This document shows, piece by piece, positions 51,771-62,859 of a stretch of 64,000 nt of DNA (the first letter of the stretch is position 1; every line of letters starts with the position of its first letter). The notes below the pieces were generated by a model, which did not search any database, was not told the DNA's origin, and was given only the letters and a program-made list of their open reading frames with translations. Source of the DNA: Acanthamoeba castellanii str. Neff (taxonomy: Eukaryota; Discosea; Longamoebia; Acanthamoebidae); assembly GCF_000313135.1 (NCBI RefSeq), contig NW_004457712.1, positions 1,142,209 to 1,206,208 on the forward strand. The letters run 5' to 3'. Position numbers and translations under genes: made by a program.

Positions 51771-53863
51771 TTACATAATGATGTCGGGCTCGGGGATGGA
51801 GGTAGAGATGGCCTTGTGTGGCAGGATGCGGCCACCGTTGACGTAGAGCTCGTCGCCGATGTGCACGTCCTGGCCGAGCACAGACACGTTCTCCATGCGC
51901 ACCTGAAAAAGAAGAAGCGAGAAGATGAAGAAGATGAAGAAGAAAGAAGTGGTTGGTTAGTGAGAAGGCCAGACTGAAAACAAAGGAGGGGCTTGAAGGG
52001 TTTCGCGTACCCATCTGCCGACCGAGGACTGCCATCCGATGATGGAGAGCGAGATCCAGGCATTGGACCTGATGACGGCTCCCTCGAGCACGGTCGTATC
52101 CCTCAGGCGCACGCCTGGTCAATGACACGCATGCGGGCGGTGAGTGTGTGCGTGTGCGTGTTTCTCTTTCTCAATATCGTACGTACCATCTTCGATGACG
52201 CACCCCGGGCCGATGATGACGTTCGGTCCGATCAGGCAGTTCTCTCCAATCTTCGCGGTCTCATCCTGCGTGTCATGGTGGCACGTGAGCAAAGGCCCGT
52301 AGCGATCGTAACACACAGAACAAGTGCCGGGGCGACGACGGTCTGCAGTCGTACCACCATCACGGGGCCGACGAAGCCCTCACCAGTCCTGAGCTTCTTG
52401 GGGTCGCGGGTCTTGAGGCTGTTGAGGTAGAGGGCCATGCCCATGAGGTAGTCCGGGGGCTGGCCAACGTCCATCCAGAAGCCGGGCAGCTCCATGGCGC
52501 AGAGCTGGCCCTGCGTCGCCATGTCGGGGAACACTTCCTTCTCGATGGAGGTTGGACGCAACTGCACACACACACACACACACACAACACACAACACGCA
52601 AGACTCAGTACACAACGCACACAACGCACAACACGCACAACACGCACAACACGCACAACACGCACAACACGCACAACACGCACAACACGCACAACACGCA
52701 CAACACGCACAACACGCACAACACGCACAACACGCACACACACACAACACGACACGACACAGAGAATATGACACGACACGGCACGCGCGATGTGAGGAGC
52801 TTGAACACGACACGCGCCGCAACGGCCTGACTCTGGAGCGTACCTCTATCCGGTTGAGGATGGTAGGGTTGAATATGTAAATGCCGGCGTTGATCTTGTT
52901 GCCCACGTAGAGCTTGGGCTTCTCCACAAACTTGTCGATCTGGCCGCCCTCCTTGAGCACCACCACACCGTACTTGGAGGGCTCCTCGACCTTGGTCACC
53001 TGAAGAAGAAGAAGAAGAAGAAGCAAGAAGGAGCGTTAGGCCCTTGACGCACAGTTTTACAAGGCGAGGTGTGATCGCCGCACCATGATGGTTCCCTCCT
53101 TGCCGTGGTTCTTGTGGAAGGCGAGCAGGTCGGCCAGCGGGTACTCGCAGGTGATGTCGCTGTTGAGGACGAAGAAGGGCTCACCGTCTTCCTCCAGAAT
53201 CTCGCGGGCCAAAGCCAACGGGCCAGCTGGAGAGAGAACACGACACCACACGCATGCACGTAGAGAAAGAGAAGTCGAGACGGCGTGTAAGCAAAGGTTC
53301 GTCTTGGCGCGGATGGCGCTACAGCGAAAAGCCAAGATCTTGACGCACCAGTGCCAAGAGGCTGGGTCTCTTGCGAGTAGGAGATCTTGATGCCAAGCTG
53401 GAGAAGATGGAGCGTGGTGGAGTCGAGTGGGGACCGGTAAGGGGACAAATGAAGCGATGGGAAACAAATGCGAGACTCTTATGAAGCTGTACCTCGGATT
53501 CGTATTTTTTGAGGTAGTTGGCCATGAGCTCTGGCTTGTAGTTGATCGCCAGCACTACTTCCTTGACGCCGACCTGGTCGATTTCATGGTCAATCAAATG
53601 AATGTACAAAAAGAAATGCAAATGTAAAAAAAGCCGTTACGCGTAAAACACTAGTTCTGCAGATTAGCAGGACTCAATCCAGCGTGATTAAAAAGGTCGT
53701 CATCTAAAGATGTGGGGAGTTGCTCAGCACAAACCTTGACGAGGGCTTCGATCTGGTGTAGGATCATGGCCTTGTTGGCGAATTCAACAAGGGGCTTGGG
53801 CACAGAGAGCGTAAGAGGACGCAGACGCGTTCCGAAGCCGCCAACAAGGATGAGGGCCTTCAT
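51771..53863 (-). CDS. Mannose-1-phosphate guanylyltransferase (GDP-mannose pyrophosphorylase beta)
   Basis: Starts at 53863 ([20 protein letters not shown]), which contains the nucleotide-binding [11 protein letters not shown] loop. Further exons give [60 protein letters not shown] (metal Asp), [20 protein letters not shown] and [20 protein letters not shown]. The C-terminal left-handed beta-helix has [20 protein letters not shown] and ends [15 protein letters not shown]. Length (about 360 residues) and all motifs fit GMPPB/Psa1. It makes GDP-mannose for N-glycans, GPI anchors and wall or coat polysaccharides. About nine exons. Confidence 0.95.
52610..52740. repeat. 9-bp ACAACACGC minisatellite in GMPPB-type gene intron
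   Basis: acaacacgc is repeated about twelve times in the intron between [10 protein letters not shown] and [10 protein letters not shown]. The unit differs from the TGTCG family used in most other introns here. Confidence 0.9.
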
Positions 53864-54088
53864 ATTGAGAGATGGAAGAGAGATAGATGGAGAGAGGACG
53901 CGTGGGCGTGTAAAAGGATCGAATGCGGGAGCGAACTATTTTATAAAACGCAACAAAAGACCACTTTATCTACGCTGACGTGGCGTTTGGGCCGAAATTT
54001 CGTTTCCATTGCCAACCAACGACGCACGCGCCAACCGACAACGAACACGACGAACTCAAACCCGACAGACGAGTTTCGAGGTCGCTGT

Positions 54089-57000
54089 TCAGTTTGCGGC
54101 CGCGGCGGTGACGAGGAGGCCGCGAGCGAGGCACGCCAGATGCGACGGGTCGCGTACGACGCGCGGCACCTTGACCTGGTTGGGCGGCGCGCCGTTGCGC
54201 AGGATCGTCGCCCGCAACTCATCGAATGTGCCCGCACGCACGCCGTGAACCACCACTCGTCCTGCATTCCCCATCACCACCTCACTCCTATCAGTCGCGC
54301 GCGCATGTGCGGCGTGTCGTGTGTGCGGCGTGAGTGTCGAGTACCGATGCCGTTCTTCACCCGGAAGGACCTGTAGATCGGATTGCTGCGGCACAGCTCC
54401 TCGTCCACCACCTCCGCCCTCCGCGCCCAGAGCTCTTCGTCGTATTCGTTCTTTGTGTTCTTCGCTTCGTTCTCCTCTTCGAGCTCGACGAAGAGATCGT
54501 AGTGTGGCGCACGTGGCTGTTCATCTTCGTTATCGTCGTCGTCGCTCTCGCCCCGCGGCGGGAGGAACGACGCACGCGGAATGGCCGGGTCCACGCAGCA
54601 GTAGTCCACCAGGCCCGCGCCGCGCCCGCGCCACGCCTCCAACGCGCTAGCGTGGCGGAGGGCCTCGGCCATGGCCCGCTCCGACGTCTTCTCGCCGCGC
54701 ACGTTGAGCAGCTGCCCGAGTCGGTAGCCGAACTCGATCAGCGGTGCGCCGCGTCGACCGTCGCCGTCCTCGAAGAAGCCGACCACCTGGACGACGTCAC
54801 CGAGGCGGTAGCGATAGAGGCCCCAGGCGGTGGTGACGGCCAGCTCGTAGCTCTGGCCGGCCTCCACCTCGTCCATGCCCAGCGTGGGCGGCTGGCGAAA
54901 GGGAATGGAATGTGAGCAAGGAAAGGAGTCACATTCCTGGAATGGAATGCGGCGTGCGAGCGGCACCTGCTCCTGGTCGCAGTGGTCAAGGGGGATGAAC
55001 TCGATGAACATATTAGAGGGCACCAGGTAGTACGCGCTCCCCTTTGGATCAAGGTTCACACCGAGCAGCCCTACACCGCACACGTACGACACGGAACACG
55101 ACACGGCACAAAGTCAAGTCTTACTCACACGAGCGGAGCGTTGTGGAGGGGCAAAGGGAAACCTTCGGTGGCGGCGTAGAGTGGGGAGTAGATGGGCACG
55201 TCCCCGAGGTAGTACCTCGCCCGCTCGGCGTAGAGCGAAAAGCTCCCTAATCGGCGACGACGCGGAAACAAATAAGAGTAAATAAATAATATTAAACGAA
55301 GAGGGTGATGGAAGTGGGGCAGGTGCCGGTCGAAACGGAGAGAACGAAGTTGATGTGCGGCCACACGCGACGCGCGATGCCCTCGAAGCCCGCCTCGAAC
55401 TACACCAACCAAAAGGATCGACCCCGTCAGGCGCCCGAACACGAGTTGTGTGTGGTGCCATCCGTGGCGTGTCGTGTCGTGTCGTGCGCGTGCGCGTGTA
55501 CCTCGCGAGTGAGCATGCGTGCGCGGCTCACGTCCGGCCCGGCCATGTAGTCCTCCAGCTGCCTTCGCACGTGGTCGGGCATCTGCACCTTCGCGCTCAC
55601 ACGACCCCTTTCAATGTCCTCGACTGCTTGCCTCTGTCGTGTTGGGTTCGTGCCGTGTGCGATGAGTGACAGAGGCGTGCGTGCGTGCGGTTTGGGTGGT
55701 GTGCGGTGAGTGCGACTTTGCGTGCGCGCGGCGTACCCACTGTTTCTCCATGCGAACAAAGAGGTGGTGGATGAGCATTACGAAGTTGGCCTCCAGACTC
55801 CCCAGATACTCGTCCTGCACATGCCCGCTCCATTAAGGCACACACGGCACACGGCACGACCAACGATACGACACACAACACACTGTGCACCGCACGCGTA
55901 CCTTGAGGGCGAACAGGAGATGGACGTAGAGCAGGTCGGGCTCGCTCATGATCTCGTACGCCACCGGCGGCGTCGTGTACATGTTCAGCAGGGTCGGCGA
56001 GTCGCTCGGCGCACTGCTATTGGCCCCCACCTGCGGCCGCCATCAACATTGTCGTAAACAAAGTGCGTGTGTGTGCCGTGTGTCGTGTGTGTGGTGTGTG
56101 TCGTGTGTCGTGTGGTGTGTGTGGTGAGCAGGTGCGGTGGTTGAACCTTGATGCCGCCCGGGCTGGTGGAGTAGGTGGGCTGGAACATGATCTTGAGGCT
56201 CTTTTGGAGGCCGCGGGCCTGCGGGAAGTGGGTGAAGAGGACGTCGAACAAGGGCGCGATGCCCTTGAAGAAGAAGTTGGTCTTCTGGCGCTGGGTCACG
56301 GGCAGCTGCTTCTTGCTGTACGACGTCCCGCTCGTCACCCCTAACTGCGCACACGTTGACCGCACGACACACACGACACGCAACACGATCATTCAGAGAT
56401 TCACAGCATCGTGTGTGTGTGTGTGTGTGTGTGTGCGGTGTGTGGTGTGTGCGATGAGAGCGGACCTGGATGATGGACTCGGAGGTGAGTACGTTCTGCT
56501 CGCCGCCGGCGACCTGAGCCACCCACGGCGCGAGGTCGTAATACGTTGCCAACGGCACAGCCACCTTAAAGGCCTCCACCACCTCCCTCTCTGCCGCCAC
56601 CTTGCTCGCCGCCGTCGCCGCCGTCGCCGATGCCAGCGGCGCCATCAGCTCCTCGAAGCCGTAGCGGCGGCCGAAGGTGGTGTGGGCGTTGAGCCGCACG
56701 ATGCCGGCCAGGGTCGCGTTGCTGGCCCGGGCGCCGTCGCGCAGGGCCGCCACGAGCGACCGGCGCGCAAACCAGCCCAGGCCGGACATGGCCGCCCCGA
56801 GCCAGCTGCCGAGCCACACGCCGCGCCATCCGGCCCAGCCCCAGCCGTGGCCCCACCCACGATGTACGGTGGTGTCTGGGGCGGTGGCCGCGTCACGCTG
56901 ACGTGGCGGCAGGGTGCGAGCCAGGAGCAGGCGCCAGCCACGAGGGTTGGGCAAGAGGAGGGGCACAAAAGGGGAGACCCACACTACGCGGAGGAGGCCG

Positions 57001-57095
57001 GCACCAAAGGCCCACGTGCAGATAGCTGCGGCAAGCAGGACCGCGGCAGACCAGGCGCCCAAGTAAGCAGCCCACCCGGCAACGAGCCACATCAT
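54089..57095 (-). CDS. GH3-family protein with N-terminal membrane anchor
   Basis: Starts at 57095 (MMWLVAGWAAYLGAWSAAVL); two hydrophobic segments anchor the N-terminus. The GH3 fold follows with NAHTTFGRRYGFEEL, LATYYDLAPWV, LGVTSGTSYSKKQLPVT (ATP/AMP P-loop-like motif), YSPLYAATEGLLGVNLD (the Y-x-A-S/T-E-G motif) and YRYRLGDVVQVVGFFE, then LEFGYRLGQLLNVRGEKT. This order is typical of GH3 proteins, which include plant acyl-acid amido synthetases and animal GHDC. Substrate is not readable. There is a large acidic insert (DDDDNEDEQPRAP). About nine exons; the last gives RVVVHGVRAGTFDELRATIL and ends LVTAAAAN. Confidence 0.85.
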
Positions 57096-57314
57096 TGCTG
57101 ACGCGTCCCTCTTCAATCTCTACTCGCTGACTTAGATGCTTGGCGTTTCGTCGTATTTTCGAAATGCATTTAGTCACTGTCGGCAATAAATGTCGACAGA
57201 AAGGGCGGGAACGACGCTTGGGCCGCGTGTAGAGACTCGTCGCCGGCTTGCGCCACGCGTGTGCGACGCTCTACGTTTTGTACGTTTTGCCTGCGTTGGA
57301 AGCCGGCCCACGGC

Positions 57315-57321
57315 TTAAATA
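57315..57321 (+). promoter_or_regulatory. TATA-like box of the acidic-protein gene
   Basis: TTAAATA (in cggcttaaatagagg) lies 77 bases before the ATG at 57392, in the gap shared by divergent genes. Spacing to the start codon suits a short leader. Motif match is moderate. Confidence 0.4.
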
Positions 57322-57391
57322 GAGGCCCACGGCAGTTCGAAACATTCACTCTACCAACCCACCTGCCGTTCACAACTACGACCAACCAGCC

Positions 57392-58087
57392 ATGGACTCG
57401 ACCACCATCAACACCACCGCTACGCTGAACCTCATCGCTACCCCCGACGAAGTCGCCCAGCCTCAGGAGGTCACCACTCCTGCCGAGGATGCCACCACGG
57501 CGCCTGCCGCGCTCGCCGAGGACCCGGCCGTGGAGAGCTCTGAGGAGGGCACCCCCGCCGCCCCCACTACGCCGCTACTCGAAGCCGAGGGCGACGCGCA
57601 GGTCGAGGAGTCTCTGGACCAGGCCGTCGTCGAGAAGATGGACGTCGGTGTCGAGGCCCAGGGCAACGACGAGGCCGAGGCCAGCAGCCAGGAGGACGTC
57701 GACCAGGCGGAACGCGAGGGGTCGAAGAAGAGGAAGCGCGAGGAGAGCGACGACCCGTCACAGGCCGCCGAGGAGAGCGACGCCCAGCCCCCCGAAGACG
57801 ACGCCACCAAGGAGCTCGAGGCCGAAGACGTGGACGACGACGAGCAGGCGCCGCCGAGCAAGAGGCAGGCGGTCGAGAGCCCTGAGGACCCGCAGCTCGA
57901 GCTCAACGGGACCCCCAAGTCCGAGTCCGAGACCCAGCCTGAGGTGGAGCAGGAGGGACCGAACGAGGACCAGACCAACTGCGCGGCAGAGGAGGCGGAG
58001 CTGCCGGCTACTCCCGTTCTGGCGGGCAAGGTACTCATGGCTGAGGCCGACGAGGTTCGCTCCGAAGCGCTCAAGGTCGAGGAGTAG
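57392..58087 (+). CDS. Intronless acidic nuclear-type protein
   Basis: Single frame of 231 residues from ATG 57392 (MDSTTINTTATLNLIATPDE). It is very rich in Glu, Asp, Ala and Pro. A bipartite-looking basic signal, GSKKRKREE, and a second, PSKRQAVE, suggest nuclear import. No folded domain, repeat or membrane segment is visible, so it is probably mostly disordered. High GC3 and a continuous frame with good stops on other frames support a real gene. Role unknown; acidic nuclear proteins often chaperone histones, but nothing here shows that. Confidence 0.6.
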   Translation: MDSTTINTTATLNLIATPDEVAQPQEVTTPAEDATTAPAALAEDPAVESSEEGTPAAPTTPLLEAEGDAQVEESLDQAVVEKMDVGVEAQGNDEAEASSQEDVDQAEREGSKKRKREESDDPSQAAEESDAQPPEDDATKELEAEDVDDDEQAPPSKRQAVESPEDPQLELNGTPKSESETQPEVEQEGPNEDQTNCAAEEAELPATPVLAGKVLMAEADEVRSEALKVEE

Positions 58088-58384
58088 GCGACGTATCGTA
58101 CTACTCGGAAGCTCAACGTTCTCGAAGCTCTCCGAAGCGAAGCAGCTCTCTTTCGGTTTACGCGCTCTCTTCCGGTTGGTCTCGACTCCCGCTACACACC
58201 ACGTCAGCCGCTGGCTCTTCGCTTTCGCTCTTCTTCGTTCTTTCTCTCTCTCTTTCTCTCTGTCAATATAGAGCTTTGTTAAGGGCCGACACGCCTTGCC
58301 AAGCGTGCTCGGCCCTGCCTCTGCGTCGTTAGACGACGTTTTTATCACAAACAATAAAAAAACAGCATTTTCCTTCGTCGCTTC

Positions 58385-61300
58385 TCAGAGGGAAGAAGCG
58401 AAGGGTGGGCCGCGGGCGGGAGGGGAGTCGTCGGCCGCCGCCGAGCTGGAGGGGGTGGTGGTGGTGGTGGAGGCGGTGCGAGGGTCGGGGGCGAAGGCGC
58501 GTACGAAGCGGCCGAATTTGCTGTCGGGCGGGAGGGACGGGAAGGCCGAGAGCCGCTGTAGCTTCCACACCTCATCCAGCTCGCGCCCCGCCTCGTTGAG
58601 TGGCGCCAGCGCCACCCGTGCATCTGCTCCATTCCCATCGACTCATCAGCGAAACACAGAACGACACACCACCGCACACTCGACACTACACACGACACAC
58701 GACACACTCGACACGACACGACTCGACACGACACACTCGACACACGACACACGACACACGACACACGACACACGACACACACACGACGAACCGGAAGACG
58801 AAGGGTCGCGGATGAAGGAGAGGACGGGGGCGAGAAGGTGCACGGGGATGGAGAAGTTGAGCCGCGGGATGATGACCCCGGCGGCCTCGTCCTCGGTTCC
58901 CTTCCGCCGCATGTTGCACGTCACCATCCCCACCACACGTCCGGCACTGCACGTGCGGTGAGTGCGGTTGTGCGTGTGCGGTTGGTTCAGGCAAAGAGGA
59001 AGTGGGCGAACTTGTTGATGAGGGCGCCGCCGCTGTTGCCGTTATGCACCGCCGCGGTGGTCTGGATGGCGCCCGGCTTGCCGTCGCTCGTCGTCACCAC
59101 CTTCGCCACTTGGCCACCGGTGCACAGGCACCCTTGGCCTTCATTCACACCTCATGAGCTGCGTGTGCGGTGGTGCGTGTGCGGCGTGTGCGGTGGTGCG
59201 TGTGCGTACCGATGGAGGGAAAGAAGAGCGGGTAGCCGATGACGAAAATGCTGTCACCCACGCGGGGCGTTTGCTGGGCGAAGCTCGCTGGCACGAGCGG
59301 GGGCCACTTTCGGTCATTCTTCAGCCGCAGCAGTGCCTACCATATCACCCAAAAAGTTATGCCGTGCGTGTGTCGTGTGTGTCGTGCGGTGTGCGCGTGT
59401 CGTGTGTGGTGTCGTGTATGCGCACCACGTCGATGCAGGACGAAGAGGCGAAGACGAGGTCGGCCTTGAGCCAGGAATAGCCGGCCGAGTGCTGGTCGTC
59501 TTCCACGCGCACCCGCACCGATATGCCCGCCTGCAGCACCGAGTCCTCTGCACGCACAGACACACAAAGTGGAGTTGACTTGGGCGTCTGCCGTTTCGTT
59601 GTGTGCTGTTTGCGCGTGTGTCGTGTCGTGCGGTGGGCGTGTCGTGTGCGTGCGTGTGTGCGTGTGTGGTGGTGGTGTTACCTATCGCACTCAAGTACGG
59701 GCGCACGACGTGGGCGTTCGTTAATATATCTAAGGACAGCAGCACAGGCAACAAAAATCGATGAGCCACGCCATTCAAGCCTGCGTGTGTCGTGTCGCGT
59801 GTGCGTGTGTCGTGTGTGCGTGTGTGCGTGTGTCGCGTGTGCCGTGCGTGTCATTGTGTGTGTCGTGTGCGCACAGCCGGTCGCAGAGAGCACGATGCCG
59901 GACGCCCACGAGTTGCCGACCTCCAGCAGCACCAGCGACTTCTGCGCGCGTCGCACTGCAGCCGAGGGCTCCGTCGGCTTCCGTTCTCGCGGCGGCACCG
60001 ACCGCATCACCGACGACGACGCGGCCGTCGAGCCCCTCGCGGCGGCGGCCGCCAGGTGGTGCTGCTGCACGATCGACATGGCGACGTCCGCCGCGATGAT
60101 GAGGTTCAGCTCCACTGGAGACCCATTCCGCAAGGTGAAAAGTTCGCGTTAAGGCGCCAAACCCACATCGATGCACGTGTGCGGTGTGTGCGTGTGCGGT
60201 GCGGTGTGTGCGGTGTGCGGTGTGTGGGGCGATGTGAAAGGATATTATATGGGCGGCATGGCGATCTGCACAGGAGGAGAATTGATGAAGAAATCAGCAC
60301 TGGCCGAACGTACGACACGACACGCGCGGTGGTGGTGGCGTCGGTACCCCCGCGAACTGGCGTTGGTCGTTGAAGGCCGGGCCGCCCTCGCACCCCGGGA
60401 TGCACCGCGCGTCGGTGAGCAGCAGCGGAAACCGCGTCGCCGGCTGTGGCTGCGCCGACTTCTTCGCCTGGTCGTCGTCGTCGTGGCCGTGGTCGTGGTC
60501 GTGGTGGTCGTCGTGGACCAGCGGTGGCGGGGCCTCGAGCCGGCCGCTCACCACGCCCGTCGCCAGGCAGTTGAAGAACACGTGCGGCGCCAGCAGCCCG
60601 TAGGGCGACCCGTACACGTGCAGCCCATCGCCCTGCGCCAGCGACGACGCCGACACCCACGCCGATGATGATGATGAAGACGACGACGACGACGACGATG
60701 AAGAAGATGATGAAGATGACGATGGTGAAGATGATGACGAAGATGAAGATGAAGATGAAGATGGTGGAGGGAGGAGGCGGAGGAGGGCGAGGCTGGCGGC
60801 GGTGTGAGGGTCCCAGGCGGGGGCGAGGGGCTGGCCGACCTCGCGCCAGCCGAGGCCCCACGTGGACTGGTCTCGGCCGCCGGTCAACTGCAGCAGCGCC
60901 TCCACCGCCTCCCTGGGACAGTACACACTGGAGAGCACACCGCACACACACACGCCACCGCACACGCGCATCAGTATCATCGCGTGTGTCGTGTCGTGTC
61001 GCGTGTGTCGTGTGTCGTGTGTGTACCGTTCGAGTCGGGCTTCGCGCCAGACTTCGCCGGCGTCGGGCAGGAGCACCTCGACGCGCGTGCCGGCTGCCAG
61101 CGCCGGCGACGACGACCACGGCGACGACGAGGCATCTATGGCGGTGGGGGTGGTCATGAAGGGAACGAGCACGGTCCCGGTGGTGACCACCAGCTCTGCC
61201 CCGCCGTCGGCCGGCCCGGGGGCGAGGGCCACGCCCGAGGCGCCCACCCACGTCGCCCCATCCCTGAATGGATTTCAATTCATCTCACTGCAAAATTAAA

Positions 61301-61408
61301 AATAATAAAATAAACAAGAAAGTAGTACTTGTGCAGGCGGGCGGGCCAGCCGGGGGCGAGGGACTGCCGCGGGTCTCGTCCCGTAACGCGAACGCACACG
61401 CCACGCAT
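58385..61408 (-). CDS. Peroxisomal processing protease-like serine peptidase (TYSND1-type)
   Basis: A first exon starts at 61408 (MRGVCVRVTGRDPRQSLAPG) and joins DGATWVGASGVALAPG. A first protease-like half has low-complexity Ser runs. The second half has ASGIVLSATILTNAHVVRPY (catalytic His), SSSCIDVVALLRLK (candidate Asp), FVIGYPLFFPSI and TTAAVHNGNSGGALINKFA (catalytic Ser in GNSGG). The order suits TYSND1/Deg15, the trypsin-like enzyme that trims peroxisomal precursors. The last exon ends ARGPPFASSL and stop; SSL is a plausible PTS1-type signal. About ten exons. That it acts in the peroxisome is inferred from both clues. Confidence 0.75.
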
Positions 61409-62317
61409 CTTTGGGCTTAAAGATGAACTTTGATCAAAGGAAGTTAAAAAAAAGAAAAAGAATAACGTGGATAAAAAAATTTAAATAAACAAAAAGTTTC
61501 GACGAAAGAGAAAACCCAACTTTTTCTTTATTGGTGAGACCAACCTCGCTACTCAACGAATGAGTCAAAACGCTGCACCCGCGGCTCTGGGCCTTCAGCT
61601 GAAGTTCATCAGCCACCCATTCACTGCGCAGTAGAAGATGATGAGGGAGAAGAAGAAAAAGAAGAAGCTGATGAAGAAGGCGTTGGCGGCGTTGAGGGAG
61701 GCGTAGAGGTGTCTCCCTCACTCTGTGTGCGTGCATGCCATCATTAGACGCCGGGCGAGGCTGTGTGCATTTGGGGGATGGGGCGAGTTGGGTGATCTTG
61801 GGCGGGCTGCAGGCACCAGCTGAACCCAGCGCCGCCTCCCGACGCGTATACACTTCTGCGCACCACCAACACGGCCCACACAGCGTCAGCGTCCATCCGT
61901 TCATTCATATTTGAAGATCAGACTCGCGTAGAATGTACTCTTGGTTGGGCCTTGATGCGCATTTGAAGATGAAGATGAAGATGCTCTGGCTGGTGTTCTG
62001 ACGCACAGAACTTGAAGAGCCATACAAGCAACCAGCGGCAAGGAGCAGTGTGGGTAAGATGGCCGTTGACAGTTTTGTTGGCCTTTGGACAGAAGAGCAA
62101 CGAAACGGCCCCGACCGCTACGCCACCAATTCACTACCACCCGCGGCCCTACACGCAATTCGCACACGTACACAACACACGACACACGACACACGACACA
62201 CGACACACGACACACGACACACAACACCAGACGAGACAGGTAAAAGGTGCATATATGGGCCGCGCACCGACACACGATCAGGAGGGGCTTGACATCGCTG
62301 TGGGTTGTTCTGGCCCT
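61409..62317. repeat. First copy of a diverged tandem duplication
   Basis: About 61640-62110 matches 62905-63370 in order, with mismatches and small gaps. Shared blocks are ctctgtgtgcgtgcatg, cattagacgcc, tgtcagcatccatcc (tgtcagcgtccatcc here), cttgacgcgcat (cttgatgcgcat here), gacagttttgttggcctttgg and acagaagagcaacgaaac. On the minus strand 61607-61700 reads YASLNAANAFFISFF-type hydrophobic sequence, but no full gene can be built. (CACGACA) microsatellite runs 62165-62225. The second copy is upstream DNA of the H3-like gene; the H3 reading frame is absent from this copy. Confidence 0.7.
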
Positions 62318-62859
62318 TTACTGGGGGATCGTGTGCTTCAAGCGGAGGCGCAGTGTCAGTGAGATGTCTGCAGGACACAATCATACGCAATGAATTGTAA
62401 TCAGTTTTCTGATCAGTGTTGTGTTGTGTGTTGTGTGTGTGTGGTAGTCGGTACCTCTGTCCATGATTGTGACACGTTTGCCATGGATGGCACACAAGTT
62501 GGCCTCCTCAAGCACCCCGACCACAAAGGCCTCGGCGGCCTGCTGGAGGGCGTCGACCGCCGTTTTGGTCCACCTGTGGCCGGGCTTGATCTCCAGGGTG
62601 AGCTGCCGCGTCAACCTCGAGAACGTGGCCTGCCGGGAAACAACAAAGTAAGCAGAACACAACACACACAACACACACAACACGCACAACACAACACACA
62701 CGACACACACCGCACACGCACCTTGGGGATGAGTGTGTCGGTGCTCTTCTGGTACTTTCGGATTTCGCGCAGGGCGAGCGAGCCGGGCGAGTGGCGGTAG
62801 CTGGGCCGACGCCCGAACAGGGACTTGCGTGCTGCCTGGGAGCACCTTTCCCGCTGCAT
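62318..62859 (-). CDS. Divergent histone H3 (centromeric-H3 candidate)
   Basis: Three exons (62859-62722, 62629-62455, 62367-62318) give 120 residues with clean splice phases. The tail is short: MQRERCSQAARKSLFGRRPS (AARKS recalls canonical ARKS). The histone fold reads YRHSPGSLALREIRKYQKST, then FSRLTRQLTLEI, GHRWTKTAVDALQQAAEAF, NLCAIHGKRVTIM and DISLTLRLRLK. Canonical H3 has RFQSSAVMALQEASEAY at the loop 1 region; RWT-x-x-A is typical of centromeric H3 of plants. The C-terminus ends KHTIPQ, not GERA. Introns in H3 also suit a replication-independent variant. The tail lacks the canonical K4-K27 region, so usual tail marks would be missing. It may lack a fuller tail if an upstream exon was missed. 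Confidence 0.82.

Noticed and set aside
52552..52830. HNTHNT-type repeat protein
   Set aside because: Translation of an intronic 9-mer array inside the GDP-mannose pyrophosphorylase gene.
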